Below, one piece after another: positions 46,001 through 55,850 of a stretch of DNA of 64,000 nt (the first letter of the stretch is position 1; the number at the start of each line of letters is the position of its first letter). The translations under genes and the position numbers were made by a program. The stretch comes from Chirona hameri (lineage: Eukaryota > Arthropoda > Thecostraca > Balanomorpha > Balanidae): positions 28,501 to 92,500 of the forward strand of contig JAXIVJ010001946.1 of NCBI GenBank assembly GCA_036785665.1, read 5' to 3'. The notes under the pieces are model-generated. The model ran no database searches. It was not told the DNA's origin and worked only from the letters and a program-made list of their open reading frames with translations.

Positions 46001-47648
46001 CATCTTGCTGAAATTTTCAGTAGCTAAGTATACAACAATTATACGTTTGCTGTAAAAAAAAAAATGAATTTGGTTGAGAAATTTAGGAAATAATGATGTT
46101 TTGATGACGTCATGTTGGTGGGAAAACGATAAATGTTTGAAAAATCGTAGAAAACAGAGTATTGAAGCAAAATGCAAACGTAATTAAGGAAAGATATAAA
46201 ATGTCATTTTCTTTAAAATGGCAATCTCGGATTTTCGAAATGTGTTTTTTTTTTACCCCCAAGATGAACAAATTTTTTTTTTTTAATCACAAAATCAAAA
46301 TTTTCAAAGATCTTGAGAAAAAAAAAACGGGATATATGTGAGAGAACCGAGTATGGACAATACTCAAACCAAATTTCAAAGAAATATCTATTTTTGACTG
46401 GTGATGGCTCCCTAAGTGTAAGAAATTCATGACGTCATTTTTTTGTTTTACTCTTTTGACCAGATACCAATAAATAATTACCTTTTCTGTATTTCTGAGA
46501 CAAAACTGGTCTAGGAACATGCCTTTTGATTTACATTTATCAATTTCTCATTTTGAGGTTTTCTGACAGCAAAATCGCTGCTCTGGACGTGGTCGATCGA
46601 GGTCATTCACTTGACCTGGAAGGCCACTCGTTGACCCGAAACCTACAAATTTCATACCGTTAGATTCCAAACATGACAGGCAACATGTTGGGTCTTACCG
46701 CGTTGCTCTATGTTGTTTGGTTTGGAAGTTAACAGGGGGGTCGTTTTAGGACCCCCCCCCCCCCCCCCACGTAGGGCGAAGGTTTAAAAGGCTCCCGTAG
46801 GGCGAGGGTTAACACAAGTCGACTATCATTACCAGTTGGGTAAAGAGACGACGCTGTCGGTTTAGAGTCCCTATTCAAATAATACACATGGGCCTTATTT
46901 TTTACAGATGTCAAAATCAAACTCGAATATCTTTTTGATTAGATCATTGTGGTTGTTTTAACTGCTACCATACTTAATTTCAATGCCTCTCAACTCTCAA
47001 CTCAACTCAATCTCAACTAAAATATAATTTAAGGTGGGATAGTCCCTTTAACACTCATTGTATGTATACTTGCAGATTGCCGAGGAGTAACCCATGCAAT
47101 ACTTCAGAATTCAGATGCCCACTTAATCACCTTACCATAACTAAATAATATACCTTCCCATATGTGTATGCAGGACTGGGAGTCCGCCTGCTCGGTACCC
47201 ACGCTCCGTATCCCTCGTCTTACCTGCCCGCCCCTGATTGTCGGCAGGACGGAGTGCTCCTCGGACTGGTGGCTCCCCCCCTCCCACACACGCTCCCCCC
47301 TTTGTATTTGCCTCTGACCGGCGCCCCTACCCACCCGCCCCGCCCCCTATTTACAGGACGGAGCGCTCCTCGGACCAGGTGATCAAGCCTGTGAACGTGG
47401 ATGCGCTCACAAAGTGGGTGGGCCAGTTCCCTGCGGACGTGGTACGCGACATGGCCGAGCTGGCGCCGATGCTGCGCGTGCTCGGCTACGACCCCGAGGC
47501 GAACCCGCCCGACTACGGCCGGCCCGACCCCGAGGTGGACCGCAACACGCGGCAGGTGCGGCATGACAGCGCCGCCTGGCGACGCCGGGCAGAGAGGATC
47601 CTGGGCAGAGGACGGTTAACGGGAGCAGCAGACCGGCCGGGGCCGTAA
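33911..47648 (+). CDS. Tpst: Tyrosylprotein sulfotransferase (TPST), five coding exons joined
   Basis: TPST transfers sulfate from PAPS to tyrosines of secreted and membrane proteins in the trans-Golgi lumen. The coding join is 33911-34051, 35619-35843, 43664-43858, 45204-45457 and 47357-47648: 1107 nt, 368 residues plus TAA. Junction phases are 0, 0, 0 and 2. Visible in the protein: a basic N-terminus (R3, R6, R7) and hydrophobic signal anchor near residues 8-25; PLIFIGGVPRSGTT at 60-73 (5'-phosphosulfate loop); CGEETR at 87-92 with the expected catalytic Glu; LCNKDPF at 146-152; FMVRDGRATVHS at 171-182 (3'-phosphate side); a WNDT sequon at 251-254; and YDPEANPPDYGRPDP near the C-terminus. 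Length and motif order match animal TPST1/2. The start ATG has a good context (GGCACC before ATG). Splice sites are inferred from homology and GT/AG rules; the exon 1 donor (GTACGG) is the weakest. Introns 1 to 3 are largely tandem copies of the neighbouring exon edges. Confidence 0.93.
34052..35215 (+). repeat. Exon 1 donor-edge tandem array (17 extra copies)
   Basis: Units of about 60-74 bp contain GCCCGGCCCAGGAACAGGAG, then GCAGCGTCCATCAGACTGGT and ACTGTTCC plus a G-run of variable length. The middle matches the end of exon 1 (GGACGGGAGGCGGCGCCCAT, then CAGACCG and GTACGG), so each unit carries a copy of the exon tail and its donor. Period variation is mostly G-run length. Later copies have CAGACTGGTAC where the exon has CAGACCGGTAC, and a few have GGTGC. 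The array fills most of intron 1. Confidence 0.85.
35216..35618. other. Unique 3' part of Tpst intron 1
   Basis: This stretch lies between the exon 1 edge array and the exon 2 acceptor. An A/G-rich tract (GGAAAGGGAGGAAGAGGCAG) is followed by ordinary intron ending CTCTCCCAACAG. No gene was seen. Confidence 0.6.
35619..35843 (+). CDS. Tpst: Tpst coding exon 2 (PAPS-binding loop)
   Basis: Residues 48-122 start right after a CCCAACAG acceptor and end at a consensus GTGAGT donor. The exon holds the PRSGTT nucleotide loop, the conserved LDAHP and RCGEETRVIPRIL stretches, and ends EEAGLNDD, matching the family's EAG(V/L)-D boundary. It is phase 0 on both sides. Unlike exons 1 and 3, no tandem copies of its edges are visible. 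Confidence 0.95.
35844..36446. other. Unique 5' part of Tpst intron 2
   Basis: Nothing coding was recognised. A short direct duplication (GGCACCGGAGTA-TGATCTCA) occurs at about 35924 and 35961. The rest is AT-rich intron up to the 79-bp array. Confidence 0.6.
36447..43663 (+). repeat. 79-bp tandem array of exon 3 acceptor edge (92 junctions)
   Basis: Each unit contains CACGTTTGTCGTTAG, then GTTCTGAACGCGGCCATCTC and GTCCTTCATCCTGGAG (the first 36 nt of exon 3), then GTAGTGGTGACATTCACATC. The TTAGG junction occurs at 36471 and last at 43660: exactly 91 periods of 79 bp with no net indel. Variants are mostly single bases: GGTGGCACG or GGTGCCACG, TTCATCC or TCCATCC, CACATC, CACATG or CTCTTC. The last unit runs into the intact exon 3. 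The array is nearly all of intron 2. Confidence 0.97.
43664..43858 (+). CDS. Tpst: Tpst coding exon 3 (CNKDPF and VRDGRA motifs)
   Basis: Residues 123-187 (65 codons, phase 0 both sides). The exon begins VLNAAISSFILEVVVKHGEP and ends VHSIISRH at a GTGAGT donor. It carries the conserved Lys of LCNKDPF and the RDGR motif that contacts PAPS. Its first 36-41 nt, with the TCGTTAG acceptor, are the last member of a 92-copy upstream array. Its last 30-40 nt, with the donor, are the first member of a 16-copy downstream array. Only this copy joins both halves, so it is the functional exon. Confidence 0.93.
43859..45035 (+). repeat. 73-bp tandem array of exon 3 donor edge (16 junctions)
   Basis: The unit holds GCCGCGCCACGGTCCACTCC, ATCATATCACGGCAC (the exon 3 end), GTGAGTAGTGGAGAACCAG and GCCGACCAGCTGTCACGG. 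Donor copies lie at 43859, 43932, 44014, 44087 and so on to 44996. Most steps are 73 bp. Two are 82 bp and retain nine more exon bases (the GACGGCC stretch), and one copy near 44870 has an internal GCCACGGGCCGC expansion. The array makes up most of intron 3. Confidence 0.96.
45204..45457 (+). CDS. Tpst: Tpst coding exon 4
   Basis: Residues 188-271 plus two bases of codon 272, after a TCTGTCGCAG acceptor. Conserved stretches include VTITGFDLKNHRQC, WNTAIETM, PYEQLVLHPREW, the WNDT glycosylation sequon and HHEQAINKPGGVSLS. The donor is AAA followed by GTCAGT. A (CCGCCTCCGCCA)n run begins 10 nt beyond the donor. The open frame continues as poly-proline to 45605, but this is intron read-through, because the family continues with K-x-E-R-S-x-D-Q, which is found in exon 5. 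Confidence 0.94.
45919..46808. mobile_element. piggyBac-like nonautonomous element in Tpst intron 4
   Basis: TTAA at 45915-45918 is followed by CCCTCGCCCTACGGG. The other end is CCCGTAGGGCGAGGG followed by TTAA at 46809-46812. TTAA target sites and CCC...GGG ends are the piggyBac signature. A second right-end-like copy (GTAGGGCGAAGG) lies just inside at 46772. The interior is AT-rich with poly-C runs and no transposase ORF. Confidence 0.7.
46813..47173. other. Intron 4 remainder
   Basis: Short CAACTCTCAACTCAACTC-type repeats lie near 46990. No gene was seen. Confidence 0.5.
47174..47300 (+). repeat. Partial duplicate(s) of exon 5 acceptor edge in intron 4
   Basis: At 47245-47272 CAG is followed by GACGGAGTGCTCCTCGGACT, nearly identical to the true exon 5 start at 47357 (GACGGAGCGCTCCTCGGACC). 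A more diverged match (CAGGACTGGGAGTCC, then GCTCGG) starts at 47171. Spacings are 74 and 109 bp. The copies keep the AG acceptor but lack the rest of the exon. Confidence 0.6.
47357..47648 (+). CDS. Tpst: Tpst coding exon 5 (C-terminus and stop)
   Basis: It starts after CTATTTACAG. The first G completes the split Lys codon, giving K-T-E-R-S-S-D-Q-V-I-K-P-V-N-V as in the family. It continues KWVGQFPADVV, MAELAPML, LGYDPEANPPDYGRPDP and ends GAADRPGP with TAA at 47646-47648. The tail is Arg-rich (AAWRRRAERILGRGRL) and differs from the acidic vertebrate tail, as expected for a poorly conserved end. Confidence 0.94.
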
Positions 47649-48770
47649 CCGGCGGCGGGCCGGGCAGGTCGCACGAATTGACAGCGTGTGCCGGGCGGTA
47701 GGAGACGCCTGCGGACGGTCCGCTGGCGACTGGTGTACGGCGCTGTTGCTGCTAGGTAGTCAGACAGAGGGTGCCTGTTGTCGGGCAGACGCTGAAATCC
47801 GCTGGCCGGTGGACAGCATGAAGGCGTGGCAATAGCGATTGTGGGCGGAGCGCTCGGAGGGACGCGTCTGTGGTGGAACCTGGGCTTTCAGGGCGCGCTC
47901 GCCGGTCTTCGATCGCAGCGCGGTGTTGATGGCTCAGAGACCGAGACGTATCTGGCCAGACCAGAGCTCCGTTACTCCGCAGCCGCCATACAGAGGCTCC
48001 ATTTTCACCACTGAGTGTGTTAGTGAGTGTGTGCACTTGGTGTGCATTGCTGGCCAGTAAACACCCAGGTTCTGCCTCCGAAAGCGGTGGCGAAACTTTT
48101 GCTGTTACGTTGATAGTCTTAGCGGGTTCCCATATTTTACATCATGAGATTGTCTCATTGGTTGGTATTTTGCCCCCTGTGTCATATTTTATGTCAAGTC
48201 AGCCGTACTTTGGTGCCACTCAGATTGAAGTTGAAATGCATAATCAGGATGTTGTTCACGGGTATCATTATATCGTTCAGAACGTGTTTCGGGTGATATT
48301 AGGTGTTGACAATCATGGGTGTGGTCTGTGGAAGCTTAGTACAATAGCCAGGAATTATGTTCTCGATTGTATTAGGTTTTACAGGCACGCCGAAACCAAT
48401 AGGTGATATTTGGTGGTATCGGGAGCGTCGTCTGGTCGACCCAGCAGTCAGTCGGCGAACAGGCGGCGGCACATTTTGTCAAATTTAATGCCAGTATTTT
48501 GTTTGTATCCGATAATAGATGCATCAGTCAAATATAGCACCCAATGCTTTGCAATGAATTTGTCGACGCTCTTGGCAATCGTTGCTCGTGCTTTCTTTGT
48601 GTCAGTCGACATTCAGTCCGTATACCGTCTCAGACAAAATGGCCGCCAGTCAATCTACTTTGTGTCGCCCTGTTTGCCCCGCTAAAGGCGGTCAGGTCTG
48701 CTGCAGGTAACATCCAGCGGACCGTCTTCTCACAACAGTATGCTAATTTGCCATTTGTTCGCTGCTTGTC
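47649..48770 (+). other. Tpst: Probable Tpst 3' UTR and downstream DNA
   Basis: The first part, to about 48000, is GC-rich like the coding exon and is probably 3' UTR. I saw no AATAAA in this stretch, so the 3' end is undefined. From about 48060 the base composition becomes AT-richer and no gene was recognised. Confidence 0.4.
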
Positions 48771-48850
48771 GGCTTACAGCTCCGGAGCTTGGCTTACAGC
48801 TCCGGAGCTCGGCTTACAGCTCCGGAGCTCGGCTTACAGCTCCGGAGCTC
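48771..48850. repeat. 20-bp tandem repeat
   Basis: Four copies of GGCTTACAGCTCCGGAGCTC, each containing the palindrome GAGCTCCGGAGCTC across unit joints. Confidence 0.9.
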
Positions 48851-48973
48851 GGCCTGCCCAGCTGTATGGTACCGCTGAGCTGTGTTGGGCTATGCTAGCT
48901 CCCAGTCCCTGATGCCCAGTTGTCTATCCTGTGGTGTCGTCTGTCTGTCGGTTCCGGGGTGATCGAGTTGTGC

Positions 48974-49392
48974 CTTGCCTGTGTCCCGTCCTGTGTCTCT
49001 AGCTGCTGAAGTTGCCTGTGTCCCGTCCTGTGTCTCTAGCTGCTGAAGTTGCCTGTGTCCCGTCCTGTGTCTCTAGCTGCTGAAGTTGCCTGTGTCCCGT
49101 CCTGTGTCTCTAGCTGCTGAAGTTGCCTGTGTCCCGTCCTGTGTCTCTAGCTGCTGAAGTTGCCTGTGTCCCGTCCTGTGTCTCTAGCTGCTGAAGTTGC
49201 CTGTGTCCCGTCCTGTGTCTCTAGCTGCTGAAGTTGCCTGTGTCCCGTCCTGTGTCTCTAGCTGCTGAAGTTGCATGTGTCTCGTCCTGTGTCTCTAGCT
49301 GCTGAAGTTGCCTGTGTCCCGTCCTGTGTCTCTAGCTGCTGAAGTTGCATGTGTGGCGGTCCTGTGTCTAGCTGCTGAAGTTGCATGTGTGG
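48974..49392. repeat. 37-bp tandem array (about 11 copies)
   Basis: The unit is GTTGCCTGTGTCCCGTCCTG followed by TGTCTCTAGCTGCTGAA. The last copies diverge (TGCATGTGTGGCGGTCC). Confidence 0.93.
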
Positions 49393-50577
49393 CGGTCCGT
49401 TATCTGCTTGTGTCGCCTTGTGCTGCCGCTCGTCAGCTGAGTCACCACTCGTCAGTTGATGCAGCATCACCGTCCGTCCACAGACCAGCTGACAGAAGCC
49501 GGGCGCCAGGCCAGGCAGCATGTCCGCCTCCCTGCCGTCTGCCTGCCTGTGCTCGCCTGCCCGCCTGCCGCCTCCGCCGCGTGCCTGCCGCCGGACTCCC
49601 GCCCGCCACGCACGCTTCTGAGCCCGCCCCTGCCCGCTCATGCTGGCCTGCCCGCCTTGAGCGTTTGTTTTCACCCATTCATTACGCTGAAGTGTTCAAA
49701 CCACGTGTAGTGCCCTGTTATCTAGCATTGCATTGCATGAACGTTATGCTCGCCTGCCGCAAATGCACCCGTTGTGGCCGGCAAAGGGAGGCGTGCGGGT
49801 TGAATCGAGCCAGTGGCGTCAAACTTGCCGTCATGGGCGCGCACACCGAGTAGGGCCCTGTCGCCGCCACAGACCCACCCTAACGCTGTGGGTGTGACGC
49901 TGTTCGAGGGGCGTTAAGCCATTGATCCATTGAAGAGCTGTGCACGAGGCACCGCTGGGCCACTCGCCAAGTGTTGCTGCCTGTTTTGTTTTACATAACT
50001 ATCAGCATGAGTGGTTGCAGGCTGGAGCGTTAGAACTTACCCTGGCTAGCCTGCGCCTCAGTGTTTTCGTTGTTAGCAGGATGTTTTGTTTGTATGCTTG
50101 TTACGCCCCTAGTAATAGAACTAGAGCTTATTTATTTATTTGACAACTGACCCACTACGCTTCCCCGCTTTGCCGCTTTTGGCGATACCATAAGCTGCCT
50201 CTCAATACTCACATAATTTGTCTGCTGGTATGGAGTGTGTGCATTCATGGTCGATAGCCTGCAATATTGTGTTGACAAATGCACTACTGAGTACCAGTTT
50301 TCTTGACGCAGATGACTGCGGAGGTGAAGAGTGCTGCGATGGATGACCCTCATCCTCATTCCTGGCACCACATCGACAGGTCCACTGGCGGGGGATCGAA
50401 GCACAGAAGCGTGAAGGACTTGGCTGGGGAACCGTGTCGCCATGGGAACCATCGAGTCGCCATATAACATAACCTGTGTCGCCATAAAACTACTCAGCTG
50501 GCACGCCGATGTGACCACCTATTCAGCCGACCATTGATGATACGACGGCAGCACTAGCTACCGACCTGTGGCGTCAG
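49393..50577. other. No recognised gene
   Basis: A CpG/CCTGCC-rich stretch (49490-49640) is followed by mixed DNA. ORFs here lack recognisable domains. Confidence 0.45.
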
Positions 50578-50795
<218 letters not shown>

Positions 50796-51960
50796 GCCGT
50801 GCAACGCAAATAAAACGCAAGTGCATTTGAACAACTTTTCAGGAGAGTGATTTTTCTATTTTCGGCCATAACATTGCAGCGGCTGGTGGTACAGACTTGA
50901 ATGCTATATCATCGTAATCGTCACGTTACAATCAATTCCTCCATATACTTGTTTATCCACTTTAAGAAATACTTTTTTTAAAAATCCACCAAAGATTTTC
51001 TTCCATTGACTTTGGGATCGGAATTCGTCAGTGTCGCAACGAAAATAAAACGCAAGTGCATGAGACACGCGTAAAAAGAACGCAAGTCCATCGCAACATG
51101 CGACAAAGAAACGCAAGTGCAGACTTGCGTTTTATTTGTGTGGCAAGAAGGCTGTTTCAGAGTTGAGACGGCAAACTCAAGTGCACACGGTGATCAAAAT
51201 GCAAAGCGCAACGCTGTTTTGCATCAAGATGCAAAGCGGCCCAATGAAGACGTGCTGAATTTTCCCAAGGTCATGCTGAGTGCGTATTGTGTCTCATGTA
51301 TTGTACTGAGTTGCATTCAGCTACCTTTTCCTAGTATTCAAAACTGCGGTACTCGCTGGCCTCCCTGTCAATATTTCTTAAAGGTATAATGACATCTGAG
51401 CGCTGTTCGGCACACGCTACTAGCGCTTTTCGCTAGCTGACGTCACAATTACGTCACGGAAACACGCAGCAGGAAACAGACGGAACTCACAGAAGCACTT
51501 CCAAACTGCTTCAGGGGCACATCACATCTGTTTGTTTTCATTTCAGTTTGATTTGTCTCATGCGCCACTATTGAAACACATCCGCTAGCGCTTTCGCCGC
51601 TTCTGCGAATTTCCACTAGCAGAAATAGCCTCTCCGCAGTGTCCACGGTTCCTATCATGACGTATTCCCATTCTGGCTTTTCATTGGCTGACGCCTGGTT
51701 GCCATGGAGAGCGAAAACGCTACTAGCGCTACTAGCGGCCGCTAGCGTGTGTCCGAACAACGCTCTGGTATTTGGAACCAATAACATACCAATGCTGTGT
51801 ATGTAGGTATATATACACATATCAGTCAATACAAATGTATTCATCAGACCGGATCAGCCGGAAATGAAGATAGCGAATCTCGATATCTTTCCCATCTCAT
51901 TTGCAATGCACACCATTCGCGATGGATGTACACACAGCGTCCATCTTGGCCCAGAGCCTC

Positions 51961-54470
51961 TCAGCCAGTGAGGTCACGCACTGCACTTCCCTGTTTCTGC
52001 AGTGTGAGCCAGAAACTGTGTTTGTGTCTTGGGATCAGAGGGAGTAGGTTATCCACTATCTTGTCGAGCTTCGCCTTGTTCAGACCGCGCGGTTTGGTGC
52101 GACGTATCGGTTCTTCGCGTGGGTCAAACGTTGTCTTCATGAGACTGAACGCTCTCCACTGTTGGTCGAGGTGACTCTTCTTCAAGAAGATGCTTTCGCT
52201 GCCTCGGCGGACCTGCAGGCAGCGGACGTCTCAGGTATGGTCGCAGACCCTCCTTTGCTAGCAAACCCAGCTTCTTCTGAGACACGCCATCCTGGAACTC
52301 GAAGAAGTCGTCGTGGCACAAAGTGGCCGTCTTGATGCCCGTCTCTTCTACCGCCTGACGGAAATCTTCATAGTCGGCCACCTTGGCTGTTGGAGATTTT
52401 CTTCTGCACCAGCTGGTGGGCAGAGTCGGCGCTCATGGAAGTGTGACCTTTCTCGAGGTATTTGATGGTGATCTCGATCGCGTTCGTGGTTTGGTGTAGG
52501 AATGTCATCAACACTGTGGCCAAGATCCAAAACTTATTTTGTGCCTGACAGTTGTCGGTGAATATGATCACCTTCTTATCTCTTTGTTCGGTTAAGAAGC
52601 GCCAGTATGATGCAGCGACTTCGTCACCATCCCTCCCTGCTGTCGCCTCGTGCCACAGCACAGCCAGCGACTTCATATATCTTTTTTTCCTTCTTTCTTT
52701 TCCAGAGCAGCCAAGGTCTCATTGAAGACAACCAAGCGGGGCGTGAAAAACACCTTATGGGGGAGGATCGGGAGCAAAGTGACTTTCATCAGATCGGCAC
52801 TGCACATGACTTCGTCCTCTTTCCATTCTATGTCCGCCTCTCTCCTGTACTCAGCCCTGGCCTCAGTTGCCCTTGCCACGTGTTCGCTGTGCTCGCGACA
52901 CTGGTCGCACCCTTCCACGTGCACAAAGCCAGCTACCTCCGTCGCTTCATGCATCGTCTTCTCGTGATGCAACTGGCGCGTGCACGTCTCACACTCTTCG
53001 TTCCCAAGCCTTGTAAAGCTTATGTTCATAGCCTTTACTTCTCTTCTGTATCGCTCAAAACTCATCGCCATGTTTTTCTTTGAAATCACTGTGCATGGAC
53101 GTGGCTGTGATATCCGACGGCAAGTACAGCCTTTTGGGCGCGTGGTTGTAGCGGTAATGGTGACTGCATGGCCGGTAGCCCATGATGTGGTTTCTGATCA
53201 GGGTCGGGTCGGCCTTTTTTGCCGGCTATCCGCTTCCTCTCCTGTCTTCGCTGTCGATTTTGTCGAGTGCGTTACGGACGGCTTGGTCGCTGCCGGGCTT
53301 CAGCCCTACCGTTGCCAGGAAGAATGTCTTGCAGACAGTGACAGCCTGGTCGCTGGCATCTGGAAGCGTCCAAACAAGGGTTCTGTGCTTTGCATGTGCT
53401 TTGCAGTACCAATGCCCCTGTTGTTTTTCTTGGATTGAACCTGCCGCTTCTTCACATATCAGCGGAACCAGTGTCGGCGTGCCTCCCATGACAGACGACT
53501 GACCGTGATGCTGATCTTTTGACGTTGAGCATTTGATATTTTCCCGACACATCCTTGTCTGCATCTGCCAGCCCCACATGTTACTGGGACTGGTCTCGCA
53601 CTGCGATCCTTCCTGTTACTTAGAACAGAAGTCTGGATGTGGAGACTGGTGGTGGTGCTGACGTCAGATAGCGAAGTGGTAAGGTCAAGACTTTCGGGGC
53701 TGTTGACGCTGACTTCAGATGACAGCTGAGCTGTGAACTGACCATGTTGGTAGTCTGATTCCTCCAGCAAAATGGCCTGTCTGATATCTGCGGCCATGGT
53801 GTGCTCTTCGGAACTTCCCATTTCTTCGACCTCCATTTCTTCTAGCGCACTGAGGCTGCAGAGTGACGATGACAGTTGTACGCTGCTGAAGCTGGAGTCT
53901 AGCTCAATACTGCCAAAACCGCTCAATAAATTTGGAGACTGGATGACGGGCTGCGGCGGTGGCAGCGACTGGATGACGGGCTGCCGCGGTGGCAGCGACT
54001 GGATGACGGGCTGCAGCAGTGGCAGTGGCAGCGACTGGATGACGGGCTGCCGCGGTGAAAGCGACTGGATGACGGGCTGCTGCAGTGGCAGCGGCAGCGA
54101 CTGGATGACGGGCTGCTGCGGTGGAAGCGACTGGATGACGGGCTGCTGCGGTGGCAGCTGCAGCGACTCGATGACGGGCTGCTGCGGTGACAGCGGCAGC
54201 GACTCGATGACGGGCTGCTGCGGTGGCAGCGGCAGCGACTCGATGACGGGCTGCTGCGGTGGCAGCGGCAGCGACTCGATGACGGGCTGCTGCGGTGGCA
54301 GCGGCAGCGACTCGATGACGGGCTGCTGCGGTGGCAGCGGCAGCGACTCGATGACGGGCTGCTGCGGTGGCAGCGGCAGCGACTCGATGACGGGCTGCTG
54401 CGGTGGCAGCGGCAGCGACTCGATGACGGGCTGCTGCGGTGTCGGCGACAGCTGGATGACGGGCTGCTGC
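51961..54470 (-). pseudogene. Decayed transposase-like gene (DUF7869-like), main part
   Basis: Reading the minus strand, successive frames overlap end to end: about 54470-53459, 53579-53226, 53089-52673, 52676-52368, 52381-52124, 52185-51961. In order they show a 12-residue Pro/Gln repeat, an acidic Ser-rich stretch, HWYCKAHAKH and CKTFFLATVGL, a Cys/His-rich part (ECETCTRQLHHEK, GCDQCREH), DLMKVTLLPILPHKVFF, VLWHEATAGR, VIIFTDNCQAQNKFW and YLEKGHTSMSADSAHQLVQ. The TDNC..QN and KGHT..SAD blocks resemble the DUF7869 proteins of animal transposons and suggest an RNase-H-like DDE core. Frame breaks near 52675 (beside an A-run), 52380 and 52180 indicate decay, or assembly indels. The family name is from memory of motifs. 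Confidence 0.65.
53935..54470 (-). repeat. 36-bp coding minisatellite (Pro/Gln repeat)
   Basis: On the minus strand the unit reads PLPPQQPVIESL in the frame that continues into the transposase-like pseudogene (PVIQSPNLLSGFGSIELDSS). There are about 14 units; three to five of them are shortened or carry Q for E. The plus-strand frame (DSMTGCCGGSGS) is a shadow. Confidence 0.75.
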
Positions 54471-54879
54471 GAAGATTAGCCGGTGGCAGACTGCCCGGCA
54501 GCTGCCCTTGCGCAGAATGTTTCGTCTGCTGCCACTGCATCATGCAAGAGATGACAAGGAAATGGAATGTTAGGCAAAGCGATGAGAATAAACCGAAGCA
54601 TACAGTCGTAGAACCAAAAGAACAGCAGGGCGGGCTCCACTGCGGATGGCCACAGCCAGTGGGCCCGCGGGCTCAAAAGTTGCAGTTGTGTAGTTCGTCA
54701 TAGTTGTTCAGCTTGTTCAGTGCCCAACACAAAATGTATTTGCCGAAACAGATGTTAATTAAAAAGTAGACGCTAAGTGTATTACACTGGAATGTTAATT
54801 ATCATGCAGTTCGCACGTATAAATGTCATCGGCAAAGGTCCTTTATGACACACGACAAGGAAGAACATTATCCACTCAC

Positions 54880-55144
54880 CAGATACTAAAGATGCGGCGG
54901 CCATATATCGACCGCTGTAGGCGATTTTTCCTTTCCATACTTTGCCCTTGGTGTGACGCATGTGAACTGTGACGCCAGCCACAAGTGAAGTATCACATCT
55001 GAGCTGCGTGACAGGCACATAGTGACTCACACCCCGGCTTTGATATTCCCACTTCACACGGACGTGCAGCCGGCCATGCAATCTTGCAATCAGCTTTATC
55101 GATCTTATCACGTTTGCGTCCCATTTACATTTATTAAATCGCAA
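54880..55144 (-). CDS. Probable 5' exon of the transposase-like gene
   Basis: The minus-strand open frame encodes KCKWDANVIRSIKLIARLHG, then VRVKWEYQSRGVSHYVPVTQ and WKGKIAYSGRYMAA, and ends at ATCTG followed by a consensus GTGAGTGG donor (54879-54872). It lies in the same transposon and on the same strand as the larger pseudogene, so it is probably its 5' exon. A VKW...VP...W-G-I pattern is seen N-terminally in other transposon-derived proteins. The true start was not found; the frame opens at TTG without an in-frame ATG before the conserved part. Confidence 0.5.
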
Positions 55145-55194
55145 CCCCGAAATAAGTATGTTAAAACATCCCTCAAAACTCCCTGAGAACCGTT

Positions 55195-55320
55195 GCGCCG
55201 AACTATGTCCAACAATCTGCCAAATCTCGGCAGTTTAAATCCCCCGGTTTAAACGGCTTCGTAGTAAAGCCGGTTTAAACGGCTTCGTAGTTAAATCCCC
55301 CGGTTTAAACGCGCCCGTCA
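55195..55320. repeat. Short direct repeats inside the 5.3-kb transposon
   Basis: CGGTTTAAACGGCTTCGTAG occurs twice, and TAAATCCCCCGGTTTAAACG-like copies flank it. Confidence 0.8.
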
Positions 55321-55604
55321 TGAGCGTGCAAAGTTCACGCTATGCAAAACCAGCATTATACGACAATAATACTTTACTTTAGGAAGAACAAAACAAATCA
55401 TGATTATATGTTCTAGTTAAATGTTTAGGACGAAACATTTCATTAGGGAAAACAACTTTTATTTGCCAATTATATGTTTTCTCAACGCCGAAAAATTCCC
55501 TCCCTGCTTCAGGTCTTCGAACGCCATTGCTGTCGTCACGTGTCTGCGTCTGCCAGACACGCCTCCGTTTTCGGGATATTCAAACAAAACAAGCAAGTGA
55601 TATT

Positions 55605-55850
55605 TTACTACCAAAAGTCAACGAAAAAAGAACGCAAGTGCGCACTTGCGTTTTGTATCTGTATATTTGACTACCAAAAGTCAACGTAAAAAGAACGCAA
55701 GTGCGCACTTGCGTTCTTATCAGTATATTTGACTACAAGAAGTCAACGAAAAAAGAACGCAAGTGCGCACTTGCGTTTCAGTATATTTGTCTACCAAAAG
55801 TCAACGAAAAAAGAACGCAAGTGCGCACTTGCGTTTTTTATCTGTTGAAT
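55605..55850. repeat. Four palindromic subterminal repeats
   Basis: Perfect 22-bp palindromes (AACGCAAGTGC joined to its own reverse complement) lie at 55631-55652, 55694-55715, 55756-55777 and 55814-55835, within a roughly 60-bp unit that also contains CTACCAAAAGTCAACGAAAA. Related single half-sites occur near the left end at 51040-51130. Confidence 0.85.

Noticed and set aside
48974..49392. Possible Tpst exon-edge array in the 37-bp repeats
   Set aside because: The unit has no similarity to any Tpst exon edge. It lies beyond the stop codon and lacks a matching splice junction.
53772..54479. Plus-strand 235-codon ORF (DSMTGCCGGSGS repeats)
   Set aside because: Antisense shadow of the minus-strand Pro/Gln repeat that is in frame with the transposase-like protein.
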